Positions 38,865 to 47,065 of a stretch of 64,000 bases of DNA are shown here, piece after piece (position 1 is the first letter of the stretch; each line of letters begins with the position of its first letter). The position numbers were made by a program, and so were the translations under genes. The notes beneath the pieces were generated by a model, which saw only the letters and a program-made list of their open reading frames with translations, searched no databases and was not told the DNA's origin. Source of the stretch: Paramoeba atlantica (lineage: Eukaryota; Discosea); the NCBI GenBank assembly GCA_977017575.1, contig CDRNVI010000071.1, forward strand, positions 248,001 through 312,000, written 5' to 3'.

Positions 38865-39012
38865 TTCTTCGTTAAGCGCGGCGACGTAATGGGTAGAGAA
38901 TACGTCTCCAACCACACCATTTTTCCGACACAAAAAGACTCCTTTGAGTCCGAAAATTACTTTTTCACCTTTTTCGGTCAAAAATGGGTCATTTTGGGAG
39001 GCGCCCTCGTAT
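38865..39012 (+). repeat. Element D partial copy
   Basis: Begins TTAGGTTCTTCGTTAAGCGC, then jumps to the distal body (GACGTAATGGGTAGAGAATA ... TTTTTCGGTCAAAAATGGGT), so the middle of the element is deleted. It abuts a complete copy to its right. Confidence 0.6.
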
Positions 39013-39052
39013 CAGAAGAATTAATAATTATTCGTTTATAACCTACGTTGCA

Positions 39053-39421
39053 TTTAGACTCTTCGTTAAACGCGGTGGTTGTTTTCAACTTAGAAGTCAC
39101 TCATGCTGCGCGCTTCGCGTTGAAAACAACCACCGCGTTTAACGAAGAGCCCAAAAAAGAAAATTTTCTTGGAAAGCTGAAGAAAACGGAAAGATTATGG
39201 CCAAAAATAGCCGATTTTCGGGTAAAAATGGGATCTTTTTTGTGTATTCTTGCTCTCAGAGCGCTAAATCTGATATTTGCGTGTGGGAAATCACTAGTAC
39301 GCGTGAAGTAAAGCCTACTGAACGTAATGGGTATATAATGCTACTCCAACCACACCACGCTTTCGACACAAAAAGGCCTCTTGGGGTCCAAAAAATACAT
39401 TTTTGCATTTTTTAGTCAAAT
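39053..39421 (+). mobile_element. Fold-back element D, copy 3
   Basis: A 100-bp near-palindrome (GACTCTTCGTTAAACGCGGT ... ACCGCGTTTAACGAAGAGC) followed by the shared body (GAAAGCTGAAGAAAACGGAA, TTTTCGGGTAAAAATGGGAT, TTTCGACACAAAAAGGCCTC). It runs straight into hairpin H2. Confidence 0.65.
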
Positions 39422-39740
39422 GTGACGTTTTGGGAGGCCTACCACGGCTCGAAGAAGGGATATCTTGCGAAAACAATGGCGTAGAAAGCTAATACCCAGG
39501 GTAAAGTGGACGAGGGAGATACCAAGTGTAGGTGCGGAGGTTTCCACAGGACAAATGGCATCTCTACCTTTATAGGCGTTTGTCTTCATGCCATAAGGGA
39601 GATACCGTATTTCCTGTGGAAACCTCCGCACTACACTTGGTATCTCCCTCGTCCACTTTACCCTGGGTATTAGCTTTCTACGCCGTTGTTTTCGCAAGGT
39701 ATCCCTTCTTCGAGTCGTGGTAGGCCTCCCAAAATGTTAC
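39422..39740. repeat. Long hairpin H2 (GGGAGATAC cassette family), nested in a larger palindrome
   Basis: A 319-bp imperfect palindrome: the outer arms (GGGAGGCCTACCACGGCTCG, GCGTAGAAAGCTAATACCCA) and the inner core at 39494-39668 are all mirrored. The core repeats the H1/H3 plan: ACCCAGGGTAAAGTGGACGA, GGGAGATAC, a 35-bp cassette (CGGAGGTTTCCACAGGA), then GTATCTCCC, which is degraded on the left arm. Arm length is about 140-150 bp, the longest hairpin in the window. Confidence 0.8.
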
Positions 39741-39837
39741 ATATTTGACTAAAAAAAGCCAAAAAGCCGACTTTTCGTTGAGTACTCAACGAACTTCCTG
39801 ATTTTCGTTGAGATCTCAACGAATCTACCCCCAACCC

Positions 39838-40155
39838 AATTTTTTTTTACCATTTGTTTCGCCAAATTGGATTTTTTTTTAAAACATTTTTCCGAAAAAA
39901 TCCGAACTTGGCGGACCCGTCCTGTGGATACGCGGGGGGGGGGTCACCCCCGGGTAGGGGGGTGAAAAATGCGCGTCAAGACCCCGGCTACCCCTTCTGA
40001 GGTTCTTTTTCGAAAAATATTTTTTTGCAAAAAAATTTGCTCGACCATGACCCCCCCCTGGACCCCCCTTTTTTTTCAATTTTTTTTTCCCGATTTTTTT
40101 GAATTTTTCAGTTTTGGACCACCGGAGCCCCCTTTTATATTTTTTTCTTCTATTA
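39838..40155. repeat. Dispersed repeat B, copy 2, left part
   Basis: Same landmarks as 11848-12245 (ACTTGGCGGACCCGTCCTGT, GGGTCACCCCCGGGTAGGGG, TTTTGGACCACCGGAGCCCC). It is interrupted at 40155 by the TA-flanked element. The continuation of the repeat is at 41510-41600. Confidence 0.75.
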
Positions 40156-40876
40156 CTGTGCCCCCCCCACTTATAGTGCCGCGGTTTTCGACCAAACGGC
40201 ACTATAAGTTGGGGGTGCACTGTGTTTCAGTTCGATTTTATTAAAGTCCATTTATTTTTCACAGAGTACATTTTTTTCAAAATTGGTACATTTGTTGGTG
40301 ATTCGTGACGAAGAAGCACTGCCCCCTATGCTTACCTTCCTCCCGCGCATGCCCCGAGATGCGCACGGCACTCGTCATCGATTAAGAGCGACTTAACTCC
40401 TATAAGACACTCGCAAAACTTCATAAGCTTAACCCCTGGTCCATCATTGAAACTTTTTGCTTTTTTCCTGAAGATTAACCGGAAACGTTTAAGAATACCT
40501 TCCGGGACTACAGTAAAGTAAACACTTTTGGTCAAGGAGGCTAAAGGGCATATGACTGAATACTACAGATTACTTTGCACTCCTTTTCCACGTTTTCTGA
40601 TCTACTTTACTACTGTTCTTCATCCGAAACATTCGAAAAAATACATCCAAAAAAGTTGTAATTAGCTTTTTTAACCCCTACCTGGCTAGGGGGGGTAGAG
40701 GGTCGCTCGAGTGAAAAGGAACTCGGATTCGGAACGATTGGGTCGAAAAACAGTGGTATACCAAATATTTCCAAAATCGGACAAATTACAAGACCTGTAG
40801 GGGGGGGGGTAAAAGACGGTGAACACCACTGTAGCTTTCTACGCCGTTGTTTCCACAAGATACCCCTTCTTGAAAC

Positions 40877-41295
40877 CGTGACGGTGAAAGTGAAGCATTA
40901 TTTCACATAAAAAATATTTTGTTTCGTTAATTTTTTTATGTGTTCTAAGTGTTGCCTTATCATATTTTACGGGCACTGAAAGTATTTTTCTGACATTTGT
41001 TTACATACAGCTGTACTTTTTTCGCGGTGACGGTACGTTTGATAGTGGGAAAGAAGCGCGACATAATCGGCTGAAGTTCGGCGCAGAAATTGTGAAAAGT
41101 AAGCTAAAGAGAGGAAAACATGAAGATTATGCCCTCCGTCGCCTGTTTTAGCACCTCAAATGACATTGCGAGAACGTAGAAATCGTTCTAGAACAAGGGC
41201 AAGAGAGTTAATTTTTTCTTTTTTACTAAAATAGGGCGATAATAAATGTTTTAAAAAAAGTATGAAATAATGCTTCACTTTGACCGCCGTGACAC
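40877..41295. mobile_element. Nested inverted-repeat element F, about 420 bp
   Basis: The left end GTGACGGTGAAAGTGAAGCA then TTATTTCA is mirrored at the right by TGAAATAATGCTTCACTTTG then ACCGCCGTGAC. There is no coding capacity. It lies wholly inside the TA-flanked element, so it inserted later or was carried with it. Confidence 0.55.
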
Positions 41296-41327
41296 GTCTC
41301 CAAAATGACGCCCCCCAAAATAGGTGT

Positions 41328-41385
41328 CCTGGCAAAACCAGGCAAAACGTGGCAAAACCTGGAAAAACCCGGCAAAACTTAACAG
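41328..41385. repeat. Short GGCAAAACCTGG tandem repeat
   Basis: About five degenerate 12-bp units (GGCAAAACCAGGCAAAACGT and so on) inside the TA-flanked element. Confidence 0.6.
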
Positions 41386-41607
41386 GTTTCAACCCTCTTA
41401 CTCTACCTTTTTGGTCAAAAGAAATAGGTCAATTTTTCTGACATTTGTTTTTCAAAACGGCACTTTAAGTGGGGGGGTACCCCGCGGCACTATAAGTGGG
41501 GGGGCACAGTATATTACTGTGTTCCTCCTTATATTTTCACTGTTTTTGTTCACTTTTTCAATAATGGAGGGTAGAGTGGTAGTTATACAACCACCGCAAT
41601 AAGGGAA

Positions 41608-42060
41608 CACTAATTAAGGGAAGTGTAGTTGGCAGACGGTGGGCCTTATAACCTGCAGGATGGGAGTTCGATTCCTGCTATCGACAAAACTCGCAACCTG
41701 GCGGCCTCACTACAAAGGGAAAGCGATCAGGAGTGCCTTCAAGGCCCACACCGAACCCCGCTCCCCTGGAGTAACGACCCGGAACCGCAGAGCTGAACCA
41801 GGCTCCAGCGCAGCCGCTAAATTGCAAGCTGCTTACACAAAGGAGGCTTGAGATACAGCCTACACGATGCAACGGGGTTAGACGCCCGTCCTGGTAGCTA
41901 CGGTTGGGTAGCCGTGCTCGGGCCGCAAGGCGTCCAGTGCCGTCTGGGAAGGGGGTAGCAAGACGATGAAGGTCGGTGACCTGAGACTCTACCCTAACGG
42001 TTGGCGCTGCATAGCCCTCCGTGTCTTCTTTTTTTGAAAATCATTTTCCCTTAATCAGTG
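41608..42060. mobile_element. Inverted-repeat element with an internal tRNA-like head, 453 bp
   Basis: The ends CACTAATTAAGGGAA and TTCCCTTAATCAGTG are complementary at 14 of 15 positions. Just inside the left end are Pol III-type boxes. The remainder is GC-richer than its surroundings (about 55%) and unmatched elsewhere in the window, apart from a short stem (GGTAGCTACGGTTGGGTAGC). It could be a SINE trapped between inverted repeats or a MITE that captured one. Confidence 0.5.
41618..41686 (+). repeat. tRNA-like (SINE head) sequence
   Basis: A-box-like TAGTTGGCAGACGG (41626-41639) and B-box AGTTCGATTCC (41665-41675). The T stem is broken, so it is not a functional tRNA. The 3' end CTATCGACA resembles CATCGACA after the B-box at 20552-20562, suggesting a common tRNA ancestor. 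Confidence 0.5.
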
Positions 42061-42066
42061 TAAATC

Positions 42067-42264
42067 TTAGCCCAGGCTAAAATGGAACGGGGAGATACTA
42101 AAGGCAGCTTTGAAAAACCACCACAAACTGGAACGGTATCTCCCGTTAAATATTCTTTTGTTACATTAGAATGCTCTACAAACCGGGAGATACCGTTCCA
42201 GTTTTGTGGTGGTTTTCCAAAGGTGCCTTTAGTATCTCCCCGTTCCATTTTAGCCTGGGTCTAA
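42067..42264. repeat. Long hairpin H3 (GGGAGATAC cassette family)
   Basis: Arms at about 42067-42147 and 42183-42264 are complementary with only a few mismatches and two single-base gaps. The plan is the same as H1 and H2: GCCCAGGCTAAAATGGAACG, GGGAGATAC, a 37-bp cassette (AACCACCACAAACTGGAACG at its end), then GTATCTCCC, and a 35-bp loop. It directly follows the inverted-repeat element at 41608-42060. Confidence 0.8.
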
Positions 42265-42369
42265 AAGTGCTTCTGTTGAAAAAGGGGCGGAGTCGGAGGA
42301 GGAATATTTTTCTTATGTTTTTCGGAGCACAAATGCCGTGATAGCCTTCTATACTAGGTCCCAAAATAT

Positions 42370-42590
42370 TGAAATACAGTAGGGCAGACGATTTTGGAAA
42401 AATATTTTTCTTGCCATTTTTTTCGCGAAGTTGATATTTTTTTGAAAAAAAAATCTGAAAACCGAACTTGGCGGACCTGTCCTGCGGATACGCGGGGGGG
42501 TCACCCCCGGGCATGGGGGTGAAAAATACGCGCCAAGACTCCGGATACCCCTTCTGAGGGTTTGTTTCAAAAGGGAAGTGTTAGAGTATG
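42370..42590. repeat. Dispersed repeat B, copy 3 (partial)
   Basis: Shares ACGATTTTGGAAAA, CTTGCCATTTTTTTCGCGAA, CTTGGCGGACCTGTCCTGCG and GGGTCACCCCCGGGCATGGG with the other two copies. A weak TTTTGGACCGCCGGAGCCCC match at 42671-42690 may be its displaced right part. Confidence 0.65.
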
Positions 42591-42894
42591 CCGCGGCGAT
42601 GATTTTTCACCCCTCCACCTGGGGGTACCCCCCTAGTACACGCAGGAGTTATTAATATTTTGTTTTTCAATTTTGGACCGCCGGAGCCCCCTTTTATACC
42701 GGTGTAACGGTTATTAGGGATAAAAGTAATTAAGGCAGAACGAATTTAAAAATTAAGTATTGCCTTAATTAAAGTTGCCATAATTAAAGTTGTCTTAATT
42801 TTAGAGCGGGGGGGCACGCGTCTGTGGTGATCGGCAGAATATGGCAGAAATGGGCAATAATCTGCTGTTAATGAGCACTAGCGGAGAAAAAAAG
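42591..42894. other. Spacer left of the Merlin-like gene
   Basis: Contains several TTAATTA-bearing short repeats (42725-42800) and a G-run. No copy of the Merlin terminal repeat was found here, so the left end of that element is lost or lies beyond recognition. Confidence 0.4.
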
Positions 42895-43587
42895 TCACAT
42901 GTAGAAAAAAAAAGACCAGCCGTTTACTTTCAACTTTCCGTTCACGCACTCCGTGAGGAATTTCCTTTTTTCTTCCCGATCGTCGTCTTCAATTCCTAGT
43001 CTGTTAGCTCGACACTTTAGTTCAACCTTTAACTGGTTGTTCATGCTTTCTACGGTGTTCGTAGAAACACCTTCGCTCGTAACCCACTCTACTCGGTGGT
43101 TTATAAATTTGTGGTTCACAAGGGAACCGAGTGCCAATCTCGCACGCCATCCGTCAGTCTTGACCACAGTGCGCGTCCCAGCGGCCAAATGCAGCACATG
43201 GAGCGTCATTGTAGACTCCGATCGATTCGCTAGGCTCTTTACAAACACTTCCTGTGCCTGATCGGTCACATTAGTTACCACCAAAGTGTGGAACCATCGA
43301 TGGCCCTGCTTGCGCACGGCATGGCTGCGATTACATCCCCCCCTCTTCACCTTACTTGTACAGGTCTCATCTTTTTGCATATAATTGACGGTTCCTCCTG
43401 CATTAAGCCAACGAATATCGTGAGCTTGTGACACTAATAATATTATTTCTTGAGAGAAACGAGTAACGGTCTTGACGTTCACCTTTGCTTCGTTAACAAT
43501 AAACTTGTGTGGCAATGCTTCTGCTATACCGTACGCCGTCTCCGTTTGCTGAACAAGGGTCCTTCCTTCCAGAATTTCGCTCGACAA
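42895..43587 (-). CDS. Merlin/ISXO2-like (IS1595-type) transposase
   Basis: 230 residues. The DDE domain of the ISXO2/IS1595 and eukaryotic Merlin superfamily is well kept. The first Asp is in NYMQKDETC, next to KVKRGG. GHRWFHTLVVTNV is the following strand. The second Asp is in RTVVKTDGWRARLALG, and the histidine-containing linker is VNHKFINHRVEWV. The catalytic Glu is in STNTVESMNNQLK. Merlin elements move by cut-and-paste and leave 8-9-bp target duplications. The frame is intact with no internal stop and may still be functional, although only one terminal repeat (43688-43785) is recognised. The N-terminal part is short compared with bacterial IS1595 proteins. Confidence 0.85.
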   Translation of the reverse strand: MSSEILEGRTLVQQTETAYGIAEALPHKFIVNEAKVNVKTVTRFSQEIILLVSQAHDIRWLNAGGTVNYMQKDETCTSKVKRGGCNRSHAVRKQGHRWFHTLVVTNVTDQAQEVFVKSLANRSESTMTLHVLHLAAGTRTVVKTDGWRARLALGSLVNHKFINHRVEWVTSEGVSTNTVESMNNQLKVELKCRANRLGIEDDDREEKRKFLTECVNGKLKVNGWSFFFYM

Positions 43588-43687
43588 GCGTGTCTATCAG
43601 TACAAAGCCAGTAGTTCCCTTTCTGTTGCAACTTCCTCTATGTGACAGGATTTCCGCTTCGCGGGGCATTTTTTTTTGGACCGGAAG

Positions 43688-43785
43688 TATAAAAGGGGGG
43701 TGCTGATTTTTCGTCTGGATGAAAACGGAAGCATAAAGGTGGGGGGTGACCCCCCTGAAGCATAAAGGGGGGGTGACAGTATTTA
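43688..43785. mobile_element. Terminal repeat region of the Merlin-like element
   Basis: GAAGTATAAAAGGGGGGTGC, GAAGCATAAAGGTGGGGGGT and the end GAAGCATAAAGGGGGGGTGA then CAGTA are three copies of one motif. They match the TIR of the MITE at 9661-9982 (CGAAGTATAAAAGGGGGGTC then ACAGTA). This end lies upstream of the transposase start, as expected. Confidence 0.65.
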
Positions 43786-43979
43786 CTAGATTAGAAAGAT
43801 CGTCAAAAAACAGAGAAAAGGAATAAGAACGATAAACTATCCATTTCCTCCGAAATTACATATTTTTTATATTTAGAGCTAAGTGAATTTTGATTAAGAA
43901 GTCTTTTTTGTTTGGTACATGCAAATCTTAGCGATAATAGAAATCAAAAAACAAAGCTCAGCCTTTTTTCTAAGGCCAT

Positions 43980-46073
43980 TTACTGGCGCAGCGGCTTAGC
44001 AACCTTTTCACGTTTTTTTCCAATATCAACGTGATACATACTTTCTTTCATACGATGACTAAACCTCTCATCAATCGAACCAATTTCTCGAGCTGCGCGG
44101 TTCATGTCGATGGAAGAAATAGGAGTATCTTCATTAAGCTTCCCATTAAGATTTGTGGCGCTACCGAGACAGGATATTTCAGGTTGAAACTGTAGGCCTT
44201 GACGAGCTAAACGACGGGCTTGTCGTTCGATTCTATTTTCTCTTGCTTGCGCTTGTTTCTTTTGTTTGTGTAGCCTACGCTTGCGACTGCGTTTAGAAAT
44301 ATCATTTTCCGATCGTACGTCTTGCATCTGTTCATCTGAGTCAACTGTATTCTCCAGGTTATTTTTCTGAAAATTTCTATCTGGACTTTCCGCAGTATCT
44401 AAGTTGCTATTTCGAATTATGGTTTTCAAATCCTCAGTGGAGCATGGCGTTTCTACTCTTGTTTCCGTTTCTTCAACATTTTCGGTCTTAGAACGCTGTT
44501 TTTGACGTTGTGCCTTTCGCTTAACATCTCGTCGTTCTCCAACTGTTTTTACGTTTTGCAATGCAAGATGATACATTGATTCCTCGTGGATCTTTTCCAC
44601 CACAGCATCGTCATGAGCGGTAAACTCCGTGTAAAAGTCACCATTGTTGGTGGAGTGATTAGGAAACTTGCTGACCTCACTCGATACGCTCTCTAACTCA
44701 TCAATGTAAGGCTCACTAGAAATCTTCGTTGAGGACCCGTCCTCTTGCAAATCCTTTTCATTATCGTGGTCTTTATCTTCCGTTTGATAACCTTCTAGCA
44801 GGCATGCGTATTTTTCCTTTTGAGAGCTACAAGATCTTCCCATAGTAACTTGACTTTCTTCGCTTTCAGATGCTACATAGGCATCCAAGTCACCCATTTG
44901 CATGTCTTTCATTGCAAATGCATTCTTGAGTGCAGCAGTACGCTTTAGGTCAGTCATGTCCCAAAGCAAGGAAGCCGCACTTGGAGTATTAGACATACCA
45001 GATGTTTCCCCTGTACTCGGTAAGATCCTTTCATGAGTTTGTAGTGCGGAGAGGGCAGGGGAGAGGACATATTCAAGAGGCAGAGTGTGACAATGATCAG
45101 AGACATTTTCCTCGTCAAAGTTCATTTCTTGTGGAACGTATCTTAGAAACATTACAATTCCAGCGAATTCCACTTCTCTCTCATTACATTGCTCGTATAA
45201 TTCGCTAGCTGTTGCTGGTGTGTCACATTCGATTATGGCATAGTAAAATTTTTTTCGCAGCTCACCGTATGCAATAATTTTTTCCGGATCCATATCGTTG
45301 TTGATGTCCGCCGAAGTGTCCGCCGAATGAAATTCTTCTTCATTGGGAACTTCCGATTCTTTTTTGAGGCGTTTCATTTTCAAATGCGGCCTCTCGCTCT
45401 GGATTTTAGAATTTGACTGAATGCCCTTTTCTGCACGCCAAACATTAGGAACCTGTTCCCCTTCTCGATGCTGAATCCCCACTTCACTGACATAAATTTT
45501 TACGTCTCGTACTGCTCCACCATGTGGGGTAAAAGAATGAAATAATGCAAAAAGATCAAGGGCCGTTACGTAATCCCACTCGAATTCAACTAACGCAAGT
45601 CGTGAAGTAGCCTCTATAGTTGCATCCTCCGAGGGACACTCCGTCCCATGTTCAGTGCTTGAGACTTGAGGTACCATAGCGACTGAGTTATTATCTGACT
45701 GATTCCCTGAAAACTCCCCGATAGAGTCATCATTTCCATCAGAACAGATTTCCATATGTTCCTTATGCATAGTTAAATGATTCTTAAAGCGTATGTCGGA
45801 AGCTGTGTCAAGCGAAGCGTCAGTAACATTTTTATTCACGAAATGGTTTTTCTTCGGCAATTTGCATACGCGTTTTTTGCTTTCTCGGTCATTGTATTGC
45901 ACTCGAGAGTTTGAATCACGATATAGCGTACGAAATCGGGGGTCGTGTAGCTCTCTAAAGCGATTGTCATTTGTACCACGAATTTTCCGACTGCGCTGAG
46001 TCGTCGCTTTTTGCGTAATTTCACACATGTTCACACAAATTGCATATCTCAGTTCTTGAAAAACAAAGTTCAA
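43980..46073 (-). CDS. ESF1: ESF1-like nucleolar pre-rRNA processing protein
   Basis: 697 residues. ESF1 is a nucleolar factor needed for early 18S rRNA processing. It carries the N-terminal DPRFRTLYRDSNSRVQY segment, and the conserved ESF1 core at about 160-340 (TSRLALVEFEWDYVTALDLF, ALFHSFTPHGGAVRDVKIYV, EKIIAYGELRKKFYYAIIEC, CNEREVEFAGIVMFLRYVPQ). After that comes the WDMTDLKRTAALKNAFAM-like motif. The C-terminal third is charged (RKRRLHKQKKQAQARENR), ending with a NUC153-like segment (SIDERFSHRMKESMYHVD). An alternative start at Met16 (MCEITQKATTQ) is possible. It is neighboured by ferredoxin and NAT10, with spacers of about 200 bp. Confidence 0.85.
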   Translation of the reverse strand: MNFVFQELRYAICVNMCEITQKATTQRSRKIRGTNDNRFRELHDPRFRTLYRDSNSRVQYNDRESKKRVCKLPKKNHFVNKNVTDASLDTASDIRFKNHLTMHKEHMEICSDGNDDSIGEFSGNQSDNNSVAMVPQVSSTEHGTECPSEDATIEATSRLALVEFEWDYVTALDLFALFHSFTPHGGAVRDVKIYVSEVGIQHREGEQVPNVWRAEKGIQSNSKIQSERPHLKMKRLKKESEVPNEEEFHSADTSADINNDMDPEKIIAYGELRKKFYYAIIECDTPATASELYEQCNEREVEFAGIVMFLRYVPQEMNFDEENVSDHCHTLPLEYVLSPALSALQTHERILPSTGETSGMSNTPSAASLLWDMTDLKRTAALKNAFAMKDMQMGDLDAYVASESEESQVTMGRSCSSQKEKYACLLEGYQTEDKDHDNEKDLQEDGSSTKISSEPYIDELESVSSEVSKFPNHSTNNGDFYTEFTAHDDAVVEKIHEESMYHLALQNVKTVGERRDVKRKAQRQKQRSKTENVEETETRVETPCSTEDLKTIIRNSNLDTAESPDRNFQKNNLENTVDSDEQMQDVRSENDISKRSRKRRLHKQKKQAQARENRIERQARRLARQGLQFQPEISCLGSATNLNGKLNEDTPISSIDMNRAAREIGSIDERFSHRMKESMYHVDIGKKREKVAKPLRQ

Positions 46074-46282
46074 TAATGTTTTTTAAGTCACACGGAAATA
46101 CTCTAAACTAACTTCAAGCAAAGCGCCCTTCGCTTGAAAAAATCATACGACTTTTGTTATGACGAAAAGAATACAAACCTATAGACATAAAAGATACTTC
46201 TCGTTCGACTAAAATCTTTTACACGTAGGATCCTTAAGAAAAAGTCTTTTTACAGAAACAAATAACTCTCTTGAAAGACACC

Positions 46283-46867
46283 CTAGTGCGGATCCGGAGT
46301 GTACCCGTCCACGGCCATATTCCGTGTTGCGCTGGGTATCTCCACCACCGTCCCTTCCATATCCTTTGTGACTTTGACTTGGCACCCAAGCCGGGAAGTC
46401 GGACGCAAGTCGAACGCTAAATCCAGCAAATCCTCCTCCGCTTCACACGGCACGGGGGCCGTTGCGTAGGCCCGGGCGTCAAGGATACAGTGGCACGTGC
46501 TGCACGCCAGACTGCCCTCACACGCGGCCTCCAGACCAATATCGTGCTCCCGCGAGACCTCCAGCAGGGTCTGGCCCTCACGTGCGGTCACTGTCTTGTG
46601 CCCATCCGGCAGCTTGTTCCCTTTCCAGGTAAACGTGACGGGATCCCCTCCGCAGGTACGCTGCGAATGAGAACGTACCGAGAAAACGTATGGAGGAACA
46701 CGATGTTTTGCGGACCGCATGCCTTGTAAACAGGCATGCGCTGGGCGAGAGTGAATTCTGAATAAGGGATAGGTGCCATGGTGAGGTGCCACGGGGTGCG
46801 TTATTCCGTGCCATAAGGCTCTTTTCCAATGCGACATTGTATAACTCATCATTTTCATTCTGGACAT
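46283..46867 (-). CDS. Mitochondrial 2Fe-2S ferredoxin (adrenodoxin type)
   Basis: 194 residues. It carries electrons from ferredoxin reductase to Fe-S cluster assembly on IscU and to related mitochondrial pathways. Cluster ligands Cys116, Cys122, Cys125 and Cys162 form the C-x5-C-x2-C-x36-C pattern (EAACEGSLACSTCHCILD ... RPTSRLGCQVKV). TLLEVSREHDIGLEAACEGS and EAEEDLLDLAFDLRPTSRLG are typical of the adrenodoxin family. The first 70 residues are basic, with no acidic stretch, and suit a mitochondrial presequence. It belongs functionally with the IscU gene at 29588-30124. Confidence 0.95.
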   Translation of the reverse strand: MSRMKMMSYTMSHWKRALWHGITHPVAPHHGTYPLFRIHSRPAHACLQGMRSAKHRVPPYVFSVRSHSQRTCGGDPVTFTWKGNKLPDGHKTVTAREGQTLLEVSREHDIGLEAACEGSLACSTCHCILDARAYATAPVPCEAEEDLLDLAFDLRPTSRLGCQVKVTKDMEGTVVEIPSATRNMAVDGYTPDPH

Positions 46868-47065
46868 ATTAGGTATCTTTCTACGGATACCACAGTTTTA
46901 AAGATCTCATAGATAAAAAGATTTTTTTCCGTTCGAAGTATGAATAAAAAAGTGATTAGTCAACTAAAATAATGAGCTTGCAAAGAAAAAACTGTCGACA
47001 ACTTACAGTCAGGGGTGTATAAGTGAGTAGAAAAATAAAAAAATGGTATGAGGAATTTATGTAGA

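Larger units (their letters stand above)
40156..41509. mobile_element. TA-flanked inverted-repeat element, 1,354 bp, inserted in repeat B
   Basis: The ends CTGTGCCCCCCCCACTTATA and TATAAGTGGGGGGGCACAG continue as AGTGCCG/CGGCAC, giving TIRs of about 26 bp. Each end also carries a second, inverted or direct copy of the same motif (40190-40218; 41454-41478). Comparison with the uninterrupted repeat at about 12150 shows that the insertion duplicated TA, as Tc1/mariner-like elements do. The interior shows no transposase frame and holds a nested element at 40877-41295. Confidence 0.75.
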
